Assembly: GCF_000522985.1 (NCBI RefSeq)
Contig: NZ_CP007128.1
Span: 186,001-250,000, forward strand
Source of the DNA: Gemmatirosa kalamazoonensis
GTDB taxonomy: Bacteria > Gemmatimonadota > Gemmatimonadetes > Gemmatimonadales > Gemmatimonadaceae
Length of the DNA: 64,000 bases
Reading direction: 5' to 3'
Each line of letters opens with the position of its first letter. Positions within the stretch are counted from its first letter, which is position 1. Positions 32,950 through 42,713 of the stretch are shown one piece after another. A program made the position numbers and the translations under genes. Under the pieces are notes generated by a model. The model did no database searches and was not told where the DNA came from. It saw only the letters and a list, made by a program, of their open reading frames with translations.

Positions 32950-35660
32950 ATGCGCCCCCTCGCTCGCCTCCGCAGCCTCTGGCGCGACCTCGCCGACCGC
33001 GACCTCGTCGAGCACGAGCTCGACGCGGAGCTCGAGGCCTACGTCGAGCTGCTCGCCGCGGAGAAGGCGCGCGCCGGGCTCGCCCCGGATGCCGCGCGGC
33101 GCGCCGCGCGCGAGGAGCTCGGCGGCGCCGAGCGCGTGAAGGAGCGCGTCCGCGCGGCGCGCGTGGACCGCTGGATATACACCGCGCTCCCCGACGCGCG
33201 GTGGGCGCTGCGCACGATGCGGCGCGCGCCGCTGTTCACCGCCGTCGCCGTCGTCACGCTCGCCATCGGCATCGGCGGCACGGCCGGCGTGTTCGCCGTC
33301 GCCGATGCGGCGCTGCTGCGCCCGCCGGCCGGCGTGCGCGACCCGGCGCGACTCGTCACGCTGGAGCGCGTGCAGTTCGGCGACACGTACCTCAGCCTCG
33401 CCTATCCCGACTTCGCCGACGTGCGCGACGCCGCGCGCGCGATCGACGGCCTCGCCGCGCACACGTACGCGCCGCTCGCGTTCCGCGGCCCGGATGCGCG
33501 CCGCGCCGCCGAGCGCATCGCAGGCGACGTCGTCACCGCCGACTACTTCCGCGTGCTCGGCGCACGCGCCGCGTTAGGCCGTCTGCTCGGCCCCGCCGAC
33601 GATGCACCCGACGCGGCGCCGGCCGTGGTGCTCGCGCACGGCTTCTGGCGCCGCACGCTCGGTGCCGACCCGCGCGTCGTCGGCGCCGCGGTCACGGTGA
33701 ACGGGCGGCCGTTCACCGTCGTCGGCGTCGCGGCGCCGGGATTCGTCGGCGTCGCGCCCGACACGCCGTTGGACGCGTGGCTCCCCATGAGCGCGCTCCG
33801 CATCGCCGCGCCGCGCTTCTCGAGCGACATCCTGCAGGACCGTTCGGCGGGGTGGCTCGGCGTGTTCGGCCGGCTGCGCGACGGCGCCGCGCCGGCGCGC
33901 GTGGACGCGGAGCTCGGCGCCATCGCCGCGCGCGTCGCGGCCGAGCATCCGACGACGAACGCCGGACGGACGCTGCGCGCGCTGCGCGGCGTGGGACTGT
34001 CGCCCGACGATCGGGCCGAGGTCGCGAGCGTGCTCGCGCTGCTCGGCGGTGCGGTCGGGCTGCTGCTGCTCGCCACGTGCGTGAACGTCGCGGGGCTCGT
34101 GCTCGCGCGCTCGGCGGCGCGCCGCCGCGAGGTCGCCATGCGGCTCGCGTTAGGCGCCACGCGCGTGCGGCTGCTCCGGCAGATCCTCACCGAGGGCGTG
34201 ATGCTCGCGCTGCTCGCCGCCGGGCCCGCGGTGCTCGTCGCGTGGCTCGTGGCGCGCGTCGCGACTCGGCTGCAGCCCGAGGTCTCCACGCTCCGCGCGC
34301 TCGACGTCGCGCCCGACTGGCGCGTGCTGCTGTTCGCGCTCGGCACCGCCGCGCTCTCCGGGCTGCTGCTCGCGCTCGTGCCCGCGCTTCGCGTGTCGCG
34401 CACCGCGCCGGCCGGCGTGCTCGCCGACGCGTCGCCGCGCGCCGGCGGACGTCGCACGCAGCTGCAGCGCGGGCTCGTCGCCGCGCAGGTCGCGGTGTCG
34501 GTCGTGCTGCTCGTCGCCACCGGTGTGACGTTGGGCGCCGTGCGCGACACGCTCGCCGCGGGCCCGGGGTTCGATCCCGACGCGCTCGCCGTCGCGTCGG
34601 TGGACCTCGGCATGCGCGGCTACGACCGCGCGCGCGGCGAGCAGGTGTACCGCGCGCTGCTCGACCGGCTCGCCGCGCTTCCGGGAGCGCGCGGCGCCAC
34701 GCTGGCGAAGACGATGCCGCCGCGCGACTGGAGCGACGGCGTGTCGCTGTTCCTGCCCGGACAGGAGCCGCCGCGCGACGTGCTGCGCGCGCGCGCGAGC
34801 GCGAGCTCGGGCTCCGCGTGCGCATGAACCGCGTGGGCCCGGGCTTCTTCGGCACGTTAGGCATCCCGCTGCTCCGCGGGCGCGACTTCACCGCGCGCGA
34901 CGACTCCAGCGGCGCGCTCGTCGCCGTCGTGAGCGCGCGCCTCGCCCGCGCGCTGTGGCCCGGCGCCGATCCGCTCGGGCGCCGCATCGTGTGGCCCGAC
35001 CCATGGGGCGAGCCGCGCCCCGCGATGACGGTCGTCGGCGTCGCGGCCGACATCCGCTATCTCTCGCTCACCGACGAGCCGCCGCTGCTGCTCTACGTGC
35101 CGATGCTGCAGGCGTACGATGCCCGCGCCACGGTCGCCGTGCGCAGCGCCGGCGACGGCCGGGCCGCGGTGGCCGCCGTCGCGCGCGTCGTGCACGAGCT
35201 GGATCCCGATCTGCCGGTCGTCGCCGCGCACACCATGCGCGAGCAGATGGCCGGTACGCTCTGGCGGCAGCGCACCGCCGCCGTGTGGGTGAGCGCGTTC
35301 GGCGTGCTCGCCGTGCTGCTTGCCGCGCTCGGTCTGTACGGCGTCGCGGCGCAAGGCGTGGAGCAGCGGCGCCGCGAGCACAGCGTGCGCCTCGCGCTCG
35401 GCGCGTCCCCGCGGCGCATCACCGGCAACGTCGTCGCCGAAGGGCTCGCGCTCGCCGGGGCGGGACTCATCGTCGGCATTCCGGCCGCGGTCACCGCGGC
35501 GGCGGTCGTGCGCGCCACCGTCGCCGGCGCGACGGGCGCCGGCGCCGCGCTGCCGTTAGGCGCCGCGCTGCTGCTGCTCGCCGTCACGCTCGTCGCGTGC
35601 GCGCTCCCGGCGCGCCGCGCCTCGCGCGCGAATCCCGCGGACGCTCTGCGCGCGGAGTGA
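32950..35660 (+). CDS. ADOP-type FtsX-like permease, frameshifted
   Basis: Second ADOP permease, broken over two frames (32950-34827 and the frame ending 35660). The N-terminal helical ADOP leader (DRDLVEHELDAELEAYVELL) is followed by membrane helix, MacB-like domain and FtsX helices, then the second domain pair. The frames join at a 13-nt GC tract (34785-34797); dropping one GC unit gives LRARERELGLRVRMNRVGPG, continuing to NPADALRAE at the end, about 902 aa in all. Same kind of lesion as in both kinases. Operon with padR upstream. Four CGTTAGGC octamers lie within it. Confidence 0.82.
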
Positions 35661-35692
35661 CGCGCTGGCTTCATCGACCGGAGGGCCGTGCC

Positions 35693-36817
35693 ATGTCCAT
35701 CGTTCGCACGCTCACGCTCGCCGCCGCTACCCTGCTCGCGACCGCGGCCCACGATGCCACCTCGCCCGGCAGCGTGCGCGCGCTCGGCCGCATGCGCATC
35801 GCGCGCGCGAGCCACACCGCCACCGCACTCCCCGACGGCCGCGTGCTCGTGACCGGCGGCTTCGGCGGGAGCGGCGCCGAGGGCATCGCGTTCGCGAGCA
35901 CAGAGATCTTCGACCCCGCTACCGGCGCGTTCGTCGACGGACCCGCGCTCGGCGTCGCGCGCTCGGGGCACTCCGCCACGGCGCTCCGCGACGGACGCGT
36001 GCTCGTCGTGGGTGGCTGGAGCGGACGGTATCGCGTGACCTCGGCGGCGGAGATCTTCGACCCGCGCACGGGCCGCTTCGCGCCCGCCGGCGCGCTCGTC
36101 GTCGGGCGCGCCGACCACGCGGCGACGCTGCTCGCCGACGGCCGCGTGCTCGTCACCGGCGGCTACGACGCCGACATGCGCCCGATCGCATCGGCGGAGA
36201 TCTACGATCCGGCGACGAACCGCTTCGCGCCGACGCACGACATGGCGTTCGCGCGCGGCGCGCACTCCGCCACGCTGCTCGAGGACGGCCGCGTGCTCGT
36301 CGTGGGCGGCGGCGGCGCGGGCCGCTACCCGAACCGCGTGATGCAGGGCGAGGCCGAGCTGTTCGACCCCGCGCACGGCACGTTCGCGTCCACGGGGCAC
36401 CTGCTCGCGCCGCGCTACAAGCACGCCGCCGTGCGCCTCGTCGACGGCACCGTGCTCGTCGTCGGCGGATCGGACGGCCGCGACTGGCGCGGCATGATCG
36501 CCGAGGCGGAGCGCTACGAGCCCACGTCGGGCCGCTTCGTCGCCGCGGGTCGCACGACGCTGGAGCGGTTCAAGCTCCCCGACGCCGTCGCGCGTCTCGC
36601 CGACGGCCGCGTGCTGATCGCCGGCGGCGGCGACCGCGCCGAGGTCTACGACCCCGCGACCCGCACGTTCGCGCTCGCCGCCGGATCGTTAGGCGCCGCC
36701 CGCTTCTTCGCCACCGCCACGCCGCTGCGCGACGGCCGCGTGCTGGTGGCGGGCGGCTACGCGGAGGAACGGGGTGGGCTGCCCGCTACGGCGCAGACGT
36801 TCGTGTTTCAGCCCTGA
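35693..36817 (+). CDS. secreted kelch-repeat beta-propeller protein
   Basis: 374 aa. Start chosen at 35693 with GGAGG upstream; residues 1-20 are a signal peptide (TLTLAAATLLATAAH). The rest is made of about six kelch-type blades, each with DGRVLV(T/V)GG and a following EIFDP or similar: ALPDGRVLVTGGFGG, ALRDGRVLVVGGWSG, LLADGRVLVTGGYD and so on. Likely a periplasmic or outer-membrane propeller with an unknown ligand. It follows the ADOP gene by 32 bases, perhaps in the same unit. Confidence 0.8.
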   Translation: MSIVRTLTLAAATLLATAAHDATSPGSVRALGRMRIARASHTATALPDGRVLVTGGFGGSGAEGIAFASTEIFDPATGAFVDGPALGVARSGHSATALRDGRVLVVGGWSGRYRVTSAAEIFDPRTGRFAPAGALVVGRADHAATLLADGRVLVTGGYDADMRPIASAEIYDPATNRFAPTHDMAFARGAHSATLLEDGRVLVVGGGGAGRYPNRVMQGEAELFDPAHGTFASTGHLLAPRYKHAAVRLVDGTVLVVGGSDGRDWRGMIAEAERYEPTSGRFVAAGRTTLERFKLPDAVARLADGRVLIAGGGDRAEVYDPATRTFALAAGSLGAARFFATATPLRDGRVLVAGGYAEERGGLPATAQTFVFQP

Positions 36818-36826
36818 TACGGCGGG

Positions 36827-37182
36827 ACGAGTGACGGACACCTGACTGCGGGACGACTGACGGCGGGACGACGAACGGCGGGACGACGAACGGCGGGACG
36901 ACGAACGGCGGGATGCCTAACGGCGGGATCGGGATGCGGTGGCCGGGATCCGGCCCGCGTCGGATCGGTACCGCGCTGCGACCGCCGGCGCGGAACTATG
37001 GGCGAAGGGGGGGGAGCCCCCCCTGGTAACTACGATCCCGCGCGCGCGCGATCCCGCCGTGGGCCGTCCCGCCGTGGATCGTCCCGCCGTAGATCGTCCC
37101 GCCGTAGATCGTCCCGCCGTAGATCGTCCCGCCGTAGATCGTCCCGCCGTTCGTCGTCCCGCCGTCGGGCGTCCCGCAGTTA
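36827..37182. repeat. palindromic 15-bp repeat array B with G-rich core
   Basis: The left arm has about seven GACGAACGGCGGGAC-type units (36829-36930), the right arm about seven inverted GTAGATCGTCCCGCC units (37066-37175). The core GGGCGAAGGGGGGGGAGC (37000 on), followed by a C7 run and GGTAACTA, repeats that of array A almost base for base. Two CGTTAGGC-like sites close the right end, one supplying the TAA stop of the next gene. This fills the 373-base gap between a kelch gene and the convergent EAL-HDOD gene; no gene is supported in it. Confidence 0.8.
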
Positions 37183-37190
37183 GGCGCCAG

Positions 37191-38498
37191 TTAGGCCGCC
37201 CCGATCCGCTCGCCCGCCCACGCCAGCGCTTCCGTGTAGGCCTTCGACACGTCGCCCGCGCCGATCCCCACGGCGGCCGCCGCGTCCTGCACCGCCTGCC
37301 AGTCGCCGCGCTCCTGCGCTTCCACCAGCGCGAGCGTCGGCGCGTACGGCCCGGAGCGCGACAGCAGCACCGCGCGCACCTCCGGCGCGATCGCCATGCG
37401 CGACAGGATCCCCTCCATCGGCATGCGCAGCAGCACGTCGAGCAGCGAGAACAGCCCGACGAGGAACATCGGCCCCATCGCCTGCGCGCGCTCGGTGCGC
37501 TGCGCGATCAGCTCGCACAGCCGCGCGCGCACGAGCGCCGCGAGCACCAGCTCCCCGGCGATCCCGCTCGACGACGCCACCGACGAGATGAGCAGCAGCG
37601 ACAGCCAGCGGTGCAGGACCTTCCGGCCCACCATGCGAAGCGCGAAGCCGATCGACTGCACGTCGCGGCCGCCGAACGCCGCGGAGTTCGCGATGCGCAG
37701 CAGCTTGTACGACAGCGACGGGTCGGAGCGGAAGCCGTCCTCGATCTCGGTGTCCGTCGCCGTCGGGTTGTCGAGCATCGACAGCAGCCGCAGCATCGTC
37801 GTGTGCTCCACCGACAGCTCGCGGTGCGACACGATCTGCGGGCGGCTGTAGTAGTAGCCCTGGAACAGCGTGAAGCCGAGCCGCCGGCACATGTCGCGCA
37901 CCTCGGCCGACTCCACGCGCTCGGCCAGCAGCCGCACGCCGTGCGGCAGTAGCTCGCGCGCGACCTGCTTCAGCTCCTCCTCCGGGCGATTCAGCACGTC
38001 GATCTTCACGATCTTCGCCATGCGGAGCAGCGGCTCGTAGCCCGGCGCGTTCACGAAGTCGTCGAGCGCGAGCGGATAGCCCGAGCGCACGATCCGGCGG
38101 CACGCCTCCACCACCTCGTCGTCCGGCTCCACCGTCTCGAGCAGCTCGACCACGATCGTCGTCGGGTCGAACAGCTCGTACAGGTTCCGCATCAGGAAGT
38201 CGCGGGTCATGTTCACGAACGCGAGCGTGCCGTTCGTGAGCGGGTTCAGCCCGATGCTGAGGACCGCGTGCAGCACCGTGTCGGTGCACATCTGGTCCGC
38301 GCTGACGCCGTTCGCGAAGTTCTGCTGCGTGCCGCTCCGGTAGAGCAGCTCGTACGCGAACAGGCGATCGTGCTCGTCGAAGATCGGCTGCCGCGCGACG
38401 AACACGTCGCGGATCGCCGTGGCGTCCACGGCCTCGGCGGCCGGCGACGGAGATGGGGCGGCCGACTCGCGGCGACGGAGGAGGGGCATGATGCCCAT
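37191..38498 (-). CDS. EAL-HDOD domain signalling protein
   Basis: 435 aa from the ATG at 38498 (MGIMPLLRRRES); the longer frame adds low-complexity residues. Residues about 28-215 are an EAL-like domain that has lost key motifs (AYELLYR for EAL, LALDDFVNAPGYEPLL for the DDFG loop), so catalysis of cyclic di-GMP breakdown is unlikely. Residues 220-420 are an HDOD domain (LSYKLLRIANSAAFGG). Proteins of this plan (YuxH/CdgJ type) affect motility and c-di-GMP signalling. The stop codon lies in a CCTAAC sequence at the end of repeat array B. Confidence 0.85.
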   Translation of the reverse strand: MGIMPLLRRRESAAPSPSPAAEAVDATAIRDVFVARQPIFDEHDRLFAYELLYRSGTQQNFANGVSADQMCTDTVLHAVLSIGLNPLTNGTLAFVNMTRDFLMRNLYELFDPTTIVVELLETVEPDDEVVEACRRIVRSGYPLALDDFVNAPGYEPLLRMAKIVKIDVLNRPEEELKQVARELLPHGVRLLAERVESAEVRDMCRRLGFTLFQGYYYSRPQIVSHRELSVEHTTMLRLLSMLDNPTATDTEIEDGFRSDPSLSYKLLRIANSAAFGGRDVQSIGFALRMVGRKVLHRWLSLLLISSVASSSGIAGELVLAALVRARLCELIAQRTERAQAMGPMFLVGLFSLLDVLLRMPMEGILSRMAIAPEVRAVLLSRSGPYAPTLALVEAQERGDWQAVQDAAAAVGIGAGDVSKAYTEALAWAGERIGAA

Positions 38499-38659
38499 TG
38501 GACGACCGAGTCGCCGCCCGGATACGTCCGCCGAACGGGCCGTCGGAACCGCGCGCGCGCCGGTGGGTACTGCCGCATCGGCGGGTCGCTGCAGTGCGCC
38601 CTGGCGGCGCACGCCGCCCCGTTGTAACGAGTGACTCGTCCCCCTTCGGGAGCCTGCCT

Positions 38660-39619
38660 TTGATCCCCCGCATACGCCCGCCGCTCGTCGGCGCGCTCGC
38701 CCTGCTGGCCGCCGCCGCGTGCGCCCGCCAGGACGCCGCGCCCGCCGACAGCGCGCTCTCGCGCGACCTCACGCTCGCCGCCGACGCCGGGCGCGCGACG
38801 CGCACGGATAGTCTCCCGCTGCCGAACGCGGACACCGCGGTCGCCCTGCGGCTGCCCGCCGCGCGCCCCGTCGCCGCGACCCCGTCGCCCGCGCCGACGC
38901 CGCCGACGCCGCAGGCCGCGCCCACGCCGCGCCGCGTCGCTGCGGAGCCCACGTCCCGGCCGGCCGCACCGCCGCCGAGCCCGGAGCCCGTCGCCACCGC
39001 TCCCGCCGCCGTCGCCGCGTCGCACGACTCGGCGCCCGTGCCGGCTCCGATGCCCACCCCGATGCACGGCCCGGCGCCCGCCGCCGTCGGCCACACGTTC
39101 GCCGCCGGCACGGCGATGGTGCTCTCGACGACGCAGCCGATCTGCAGCACGACGAACAAGGCCGGCGACAAGTTCGTCGCGACGCTGCGCGAGCCCGTCG
39201 CCGCCGCCGACGGCGGCACCCTCCCCGCCGGCACCGACGTCGTCCTCGAGCTCTCCTCCATCATCCGCGGCCCCTATGATCACGGCCGCGTGGAGCTCGC
39301 CGCGCGCAGCATCGCCATCGAGGGCTACCTCCGCCCGATCGTCGCCGAGGTCGCGTGGGTGGACGGGGTGCTCGAGAGGAAGCCCCTGAAGGGCCCCCCG
39401 GGGAGCCGCAGCGACGCGAGCAAGGTCGGCAAGGGCGCCATGACCGGCGCGATCCTCGGCCGCGTGTTCGGTGGCAAGGGCGCCAAGGGCACCGTCATCG
39501 GCGCCGCCGCAGGCGCCGCGGCCGGCGCGGCCGGCGCGCGCTCCGACACCCAGTACGAGGGGTGCCTGCCGAAGGGCGCGGAAGTGAAGATGCGGCTCAC
39601 GGGGCCGCTCGCCATCTGA
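38660..39619 (+). CDS. glycine-zipper lipoprotein
   Basis: 319 aa from a TTG at 38660, chosen because GGGAG lies 7 bases upstream and it gives a full lipoprotein signal (PLVGALALLAAAAC, Cys at about residue 21). A Pro/Ala/Thr-rich linker fills about 60-160. The C-terminal part has a small beta domain (GTAMVLSTTQPICSTTNKAG) and ends in a glycine zipper (GAMTGAILGRVFGGKGAKGT, then VIGAAAGAAAGAAG), typical of envelope proteins in the outer membrane. Divergent from the EAL-HDOD gene. Function unknown. Confidence 0.7.
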   Translation: MIPRIRPPLVGALALLAAAACARQDAAPADSALSRDLTLAADAGRATRTDSLPLPNADTAVALRLPAARPVAATPSPAPTPPTPQAAPTPRRVAAEPTSRPAAPPPSPEPVATAPAAVAASHDSAPVPAPMPTPMHGPAPAAVGHTFAAGTAMVLSTTQPICSTTNKAGDKFVATLREPVAAADGGTLPAGTDVVLELSSIIRGPYDHGRVELAARSIAIEGYLRPIVAEVAWVDGVLERKPLKGPPGSRSDASKVGKGAMTGAILGRVFGGKGAKGTVIGAAAGAAAGAAGARSDTQYEGCLPKGAEVKMRLTGPLAI

Positions 39620-39623
39620 CCGG

Positions 39624-39743
39624 AACGGCGGCGCTGCTACGGCGGCGCTGAAACCTCGGCGCTGGAAAGGCGGCGCTGATACCGCGCGTGTCCAGCGCCG
39701 CCGTATCAGCGCCGCCTTTTCAGCGCCGAGGTTTCAGCGCCGC
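39624..39743. repeat. 42-bp-arm inverted repeat upstream of ABC operon
   Basis: GGCGGCGCTG-based units on the left (39627-39682) return inverted on the right (39703-39743). The arms match at 41 of 42 positions by eye, around a 20-base loop. It lies between the lipoprotein stop and the ABC ATPase start (18 bases away). It may end the upstream transcript or shape the leader of the ABC mRNA. Confidence 0.75.
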
Positions 39744-39760
39744 CTCACCATATTTGGTGG

Positions 39761-40516
39761 ATGCTCAACGTCCACGAGCTCCGGAAGAGCTACGACGGCC
39801 TCGTCGCCGTGCGCGCGCTCACGTTCGCCGTGCCGCCGGGCGAGGTGCTCGGCCTCGTCGGACCGAACGGAGCCGGCAAGACGACGACGCTGCGCTGCCT
39901 CGCCGGCATCCTCCGCCCCTCCGCCGGACGCGTCGAGGTGGCGGGGATCGACCTCGCGGTGGACCCGGTCGCGGCCAAGCGGCGGCTCGCGTTCGTGCCC
40001 GACGAGCCGCACCTGTTCGACTACCTCACCGTCGAGGAGCACCTCCGCTTCGTCGCGCGGCTCTACCACGTCGCCGACGCGGAGCAGAAGGCGGCGCCGC
40101 TGCTCGAGGAGCTGGAGCTCACCGCGAAGCGGCGCGCGCTCCCCGACGAGCTGTCGCGCGGCATGAAGCAGAAGCTCGCCATCGCCTGCGCGCTGCTGCA
40201 CGACCCGCAGGTCCTCCTGCTCGACGAGCCGCTCACCGGGCTCGATCCGGTCGGCATCCGCCGCATGAAGGCGACGATCGCCGCCCGCGCGCGCGCCGGC
40301 GCCGCCGTCGTGCTCAGCTCCCACCTGCTGCACCTCGTCGAGCAGCTGTGCACCCGGCTCCTCGTCGTCCGGCAGGGGCGCATGGTGGCGTACGGCACGA
40401 TCGACGAGATCGTGGCCGAGCGTCCGGCGCTCGCCGGGCTCCCCATCGAGGAGCTGTTCGTCGCGCTCACCGAGGGCGAGGCCCCGCCGCCGCCCCCGCT
40501 CGGAGCCCCGGTCTGA
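39761..40516 (+). CDS. ABC transporter ATP-binding protein
   Basis: 251 aa. Walker A GPNGAGKT (residues 33-40), Q-loop replaced by FVPDEPHLF, signature LSRGMKQKLAIA, Walker B VLLLDEPLTGLD and H-loop SSHLLH. It belongs to the CcmA/NatA-like group of exporter ATPases. The signature LSRGM is a usual variant. It drives the permease encoded 4 bases earlier than its stop. Upstream is the long hairpin, with no strong Shine-Dalgarno (TGGTGG). Substrate cannot be told from sequence. Confidence 0.92.
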   Translation: MLNVHELRKSYDGLVAVRALTFAVPPGEVLGLVGPNGAGKTTTLRCLAGILRPSAGRVEVAGIDLAVDPVAAKRRLAFVPDEPHLFDYLTVEEHLRFVARLYHVADAEQKAAPLLEELELTAKRRALPDELSRGMKQKLAIACALLHDPQVLLLDEPLTGLDPVGIRRMKATIAARARAGAAVVLSSHLLHLVEQLCTRLLVVRQGRMVAYGTIDEIVAERPALAGLPIEELFVALTEGEAPPPPPLGAPV

Positions 40517-42267
40517 CGCGACCCGCCGGGCCGCTCGCCGCCCTCGTCTACCTCGCCGGCGCGTCGTTCCGCAACCGGCTGCGACGCCAGCTCCGGCGCC
40601 TGCGCTCGCCGCGCCACGCCATCGCACTCGTCGCCGGCGGCGTCTACATGTGGTGGTTCCTCGTGCGCCCCGCGCACCAGGGCGGCGCCGCCGCGGTGCT
40701 CGGCGAGGCCACCGTCGTGCGCGTGGCGGCGTTCGGCCTCGCGTTCCTCGTCGCGAAGTGGTGGGTCGCCGGCGCGAACGAGCGCGCGCTCGCGTTCACG
40801 CCGGCCGAGATCCACGTCCTGTTCGCGGCCCCGCTCACCCGCCGCGCGCTCGTCGGCGCGAAGCTGCTCCGCGCGCAGCTCATCGTGCTCGTGAACACCA
40901 TCGTCTGGTCGGTGATCCTGCGCGGCGAGGGGATGCACCTCGCGGCGTGGCGGCGCGCGCTCGGCCTGTGGGTGCTGTTCTCCGTGCTCTACCTCCACCG
41001 CCTCGGCGCGGCGCTCAGCACGGCCAGCGTGGTGAAGCACGGCGCCGCGGGACGGCGGCGGCAGGCCGTGCCGATCGTCGTCGTCGCGCTCGGGGCCGCG
41101 GCGCTCGGCTGGACGCTGCTGCGCGCCGCGCCGATGCTCGATCGCGCCTGGTCGTCGGGCCCGACCGCGCTGCTCGGCGCGCTCATGCGCGAGCTCGAGG
41201 CCGAGCCCGCGCGCACGGTGCTCTCCCCGTTCCGCGCGCTGCTGACGCCCGCCCTCGCCGTGAGCGCCGGGGAGTGGCTCCGGGCGATCGGCCCCGCGCT
41301 CGTCCTGCTCGCGCTGCACGCGCTGTGGGTGCTGCGCACCGACGTCGCGTTCGAGGACGCCGCGGTCGAAGCGTCGGAGCGGGTCGCCGCGCGCCGGGCG
41401 TCGCGCGCCCGCGGCACGCCGGGCATCGATCACGACCGGCCGGGCGACGACTTCACCACCGACGCCGGCACCGGGATCCTGCGGCGACGCTCCATCCCGC
41501 TCGCCCCGACCGGGGCACCCGCGGTCGCGATCCTCTGGAAGAACGCCGTCGCCGCCCTCCGCGCCGGCTTCCTCCTTCGCCAGCTCGGCCTGCTCGGCGC
41601 GTTGGCCGCCGCCGCGCTCCTCCTCGCCATGCGCGACGAGCGGATCGCCGAGGTAGCGCTCGTCGTGGCGGGCGTGTGGGGCGGCCTGCTCGTGATCGCC
41701 GGACCGATGTGGATCCGGTTCGACCTCCGTCAGGACCTGCCGAACCTCGCGGTGCTCCGCGCCTGGCCGCTGAGCGGCCGCGAGATCGTGGCCGCCCAGA
41801 TCGCGTCCTCGACGGCGGCACTGACCGTGTTCCAGCTCGCGCTGCTCGTCGGGCTGCTCGCGGTGAGCTTCCTCGGCCGCATCGTGCCGATGTCGGCGAG
41901 CGACCGTCTCGCGCTCGCCGCGGCGGCGGCGCTCGCGCTGCCGGGGGTGAACGCGGCCGGGCTCACGGTCCAGAACGGCGCCGCCCTGCTCTTCCCCGGC
42001 TGGGTGCGACTCGGCGCCGGCGCGCGCGGCGTGGAAGCGATGGGACAGAGCATCCTGTCCGTGGCCGCCTCGTTCGCGATCCTCTGCCTCCTGCTCGCCC
42101 TCCCCGCGGCGCTCGCCACCGGCGTCGTGTGGGCGCTCCGCGGCACGTGGAGCATCTGGACCTTCGCCCCGGCCGCCCTCCTCGGCACCGTCGCCGTCGC
42201 GGCCGAGCTGCTACCGCTGCTGTCGTGGCTGGGACGGGTGTTCGAGCGGACGGAGACGATCAACTGA
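40513..42267 (+). CDS. ABC transporter permease (possible CTG start)
   Basis: Inner-membrane permease of about 584 aa with roughly twelve hydrophobic helices in two groups, separated by a cytoplasmic stretch near 295-330 (RRASRARGTPGIDHDRPGD). The frame has no ATG, GTG or TTG near the ATPase end; CTG at 40513 overlaps the ATPase stop (CTGA) just like the ATGA/GTGA overlaps elsewhere here, so CTG is the likely start. Otherwise the first start would be the Met in GGVYMWWFL, which would cut the first helix. Together with the ATPase it forms a complete exporter. Substrate unknown. Confidence 0.8.
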   Translation: MTRPAGPLAALVYLAGASFRNRLRRQLRRLRSPRHAIALVAGGVYMWWFLVRPAHQGGAAAVLGEATVVRVAAFGLAFLVAKWWVAGANERALAFTPAEIHVLFAAPLTRRALVGAKLLRAQLIVLVNTIVWSVILRGEGMHLAAWRRALGLWVLFSVLYLHRLGAALSTASVVKHGAAGRRRQAVPIVVVALGAAALGWTLLRAAPMLDRAWSSGPTALLGALMRELEAEPARTVLSPFRALLTPALAVSAGEWLRAIGPALVLLALHALWVLRTDVAFEDAAVEASERVAARRASRARGTPGIDHDRPGDDFTTDAGTGILRRRSIPLAPTGAPAVAILWKNAVAALRAGFLLRQLGLLGALAAAALLLAMRDERIAEVALVVAGVWGGLLVIAGPMWIRFDLRQDLPNLAVLRAWPLSGREIVAAQIASSTAALTVFQLALLVGLLAVSFLGRIVPMSASDRLALAAAAALALPGVNAAGLTVQNGAALLFPGWVRLGAGARGVEAMGQSILSVAASFAILCLLLALPAALATGVVWALRGTWSIWTFAPAALLGTVAVAAELLPLLSWLGRVFERTETIN

Positions 42268-42274
42268 CGTGCTG

Positions 42275-42307
42275 CGTGGCTGCGTGAAGTCAGTTCACGC
42301 AGCCACG
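42275..42307. terminator. hairpin between permease and csbD-like gene
   Basis: CGTGGCTGCGTGAA (42275-42288) is followed by its inverted copy TTCACGCAGCCACG (42294-42307) with a 5-base loop. The right side continues with more GCCACGC units, so this too is a tandem-and-inverted repeat. It lies between convergent genes and fits a two-way terminator. Confidence 0.65.
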
Positions 42308-42325
42308 CCGCCACGCAGCCACGCC

Positions 42326-42538
42326 TTACTGGTCCAGCTTCCGCTCCACCTTGCCGAGCGTGTCCTTCGCCTTGCCCTTCAGCTGATCGGCCTTCCCTTC
42401 GGCCTGCAGCGAGCTGTCGCCGGTGAGCCCGCCGACGGCGTCCTTCAGGTGTCCCTTCATGTGGTCGGCCTTGCCCTCGACCGAGTTCTCGACGCCGCGC
42501 TCCTGAAGCGTGCGGTCGTCGCGGATGTCATCGCGCAT
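42326..42538 (-). CDS. CsbD-family stress protein
   Basis: 70-aa hydrophilic protein, charged and helical. The family pattern is clear: SVEGKADHMKGHLKDAVGGL at 19-38 and AEGKADQLKGKAKDTLGKVE at 46-65. The start at 42538 was chosen for GGAGG ten bases upstream; the longer frame is not supported. CsbD proteins accumulate under general stress, with unknown biochemical action. Divergent from the next gene. Confidence 0.85.
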   Translation of the reverse strand: MRDDIRDDRTLQERGVENSVEGKADHMKGHLKDAVGGLTGDSSLQAEGKADQLKGKAKDTLGKVERKLDQ

Positions 42539-42713
42539 GGGTGGTCCTCCAGTGGGTGTGTCGGGCGCTGGTCCCTCGCAGCGCCGTGTTTGTGCACAGC
42601 GTGTACTAGGCAAGCCGAGGGCCCGTTCGGGGCTCCGCCGCCACGTGGTCGTGGGTATCTTTGCGCCAGGCACCCGCGACGAGCGGACCGACGTTTTCCG
42701 GAGGAACGACCAC

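Noticed and set aside
37066-37175. Possible CRISPR array in array B
   Set aside because: Same reason: direct 15-bp units without spacers.
36939-37952. 337-codon plus frame with DRPAV repeats
   Set aside because: It reads through palindromic array B and the antisense of the EAL-HDOD gene; the repeats come from the 15-mer, not from a protein family.
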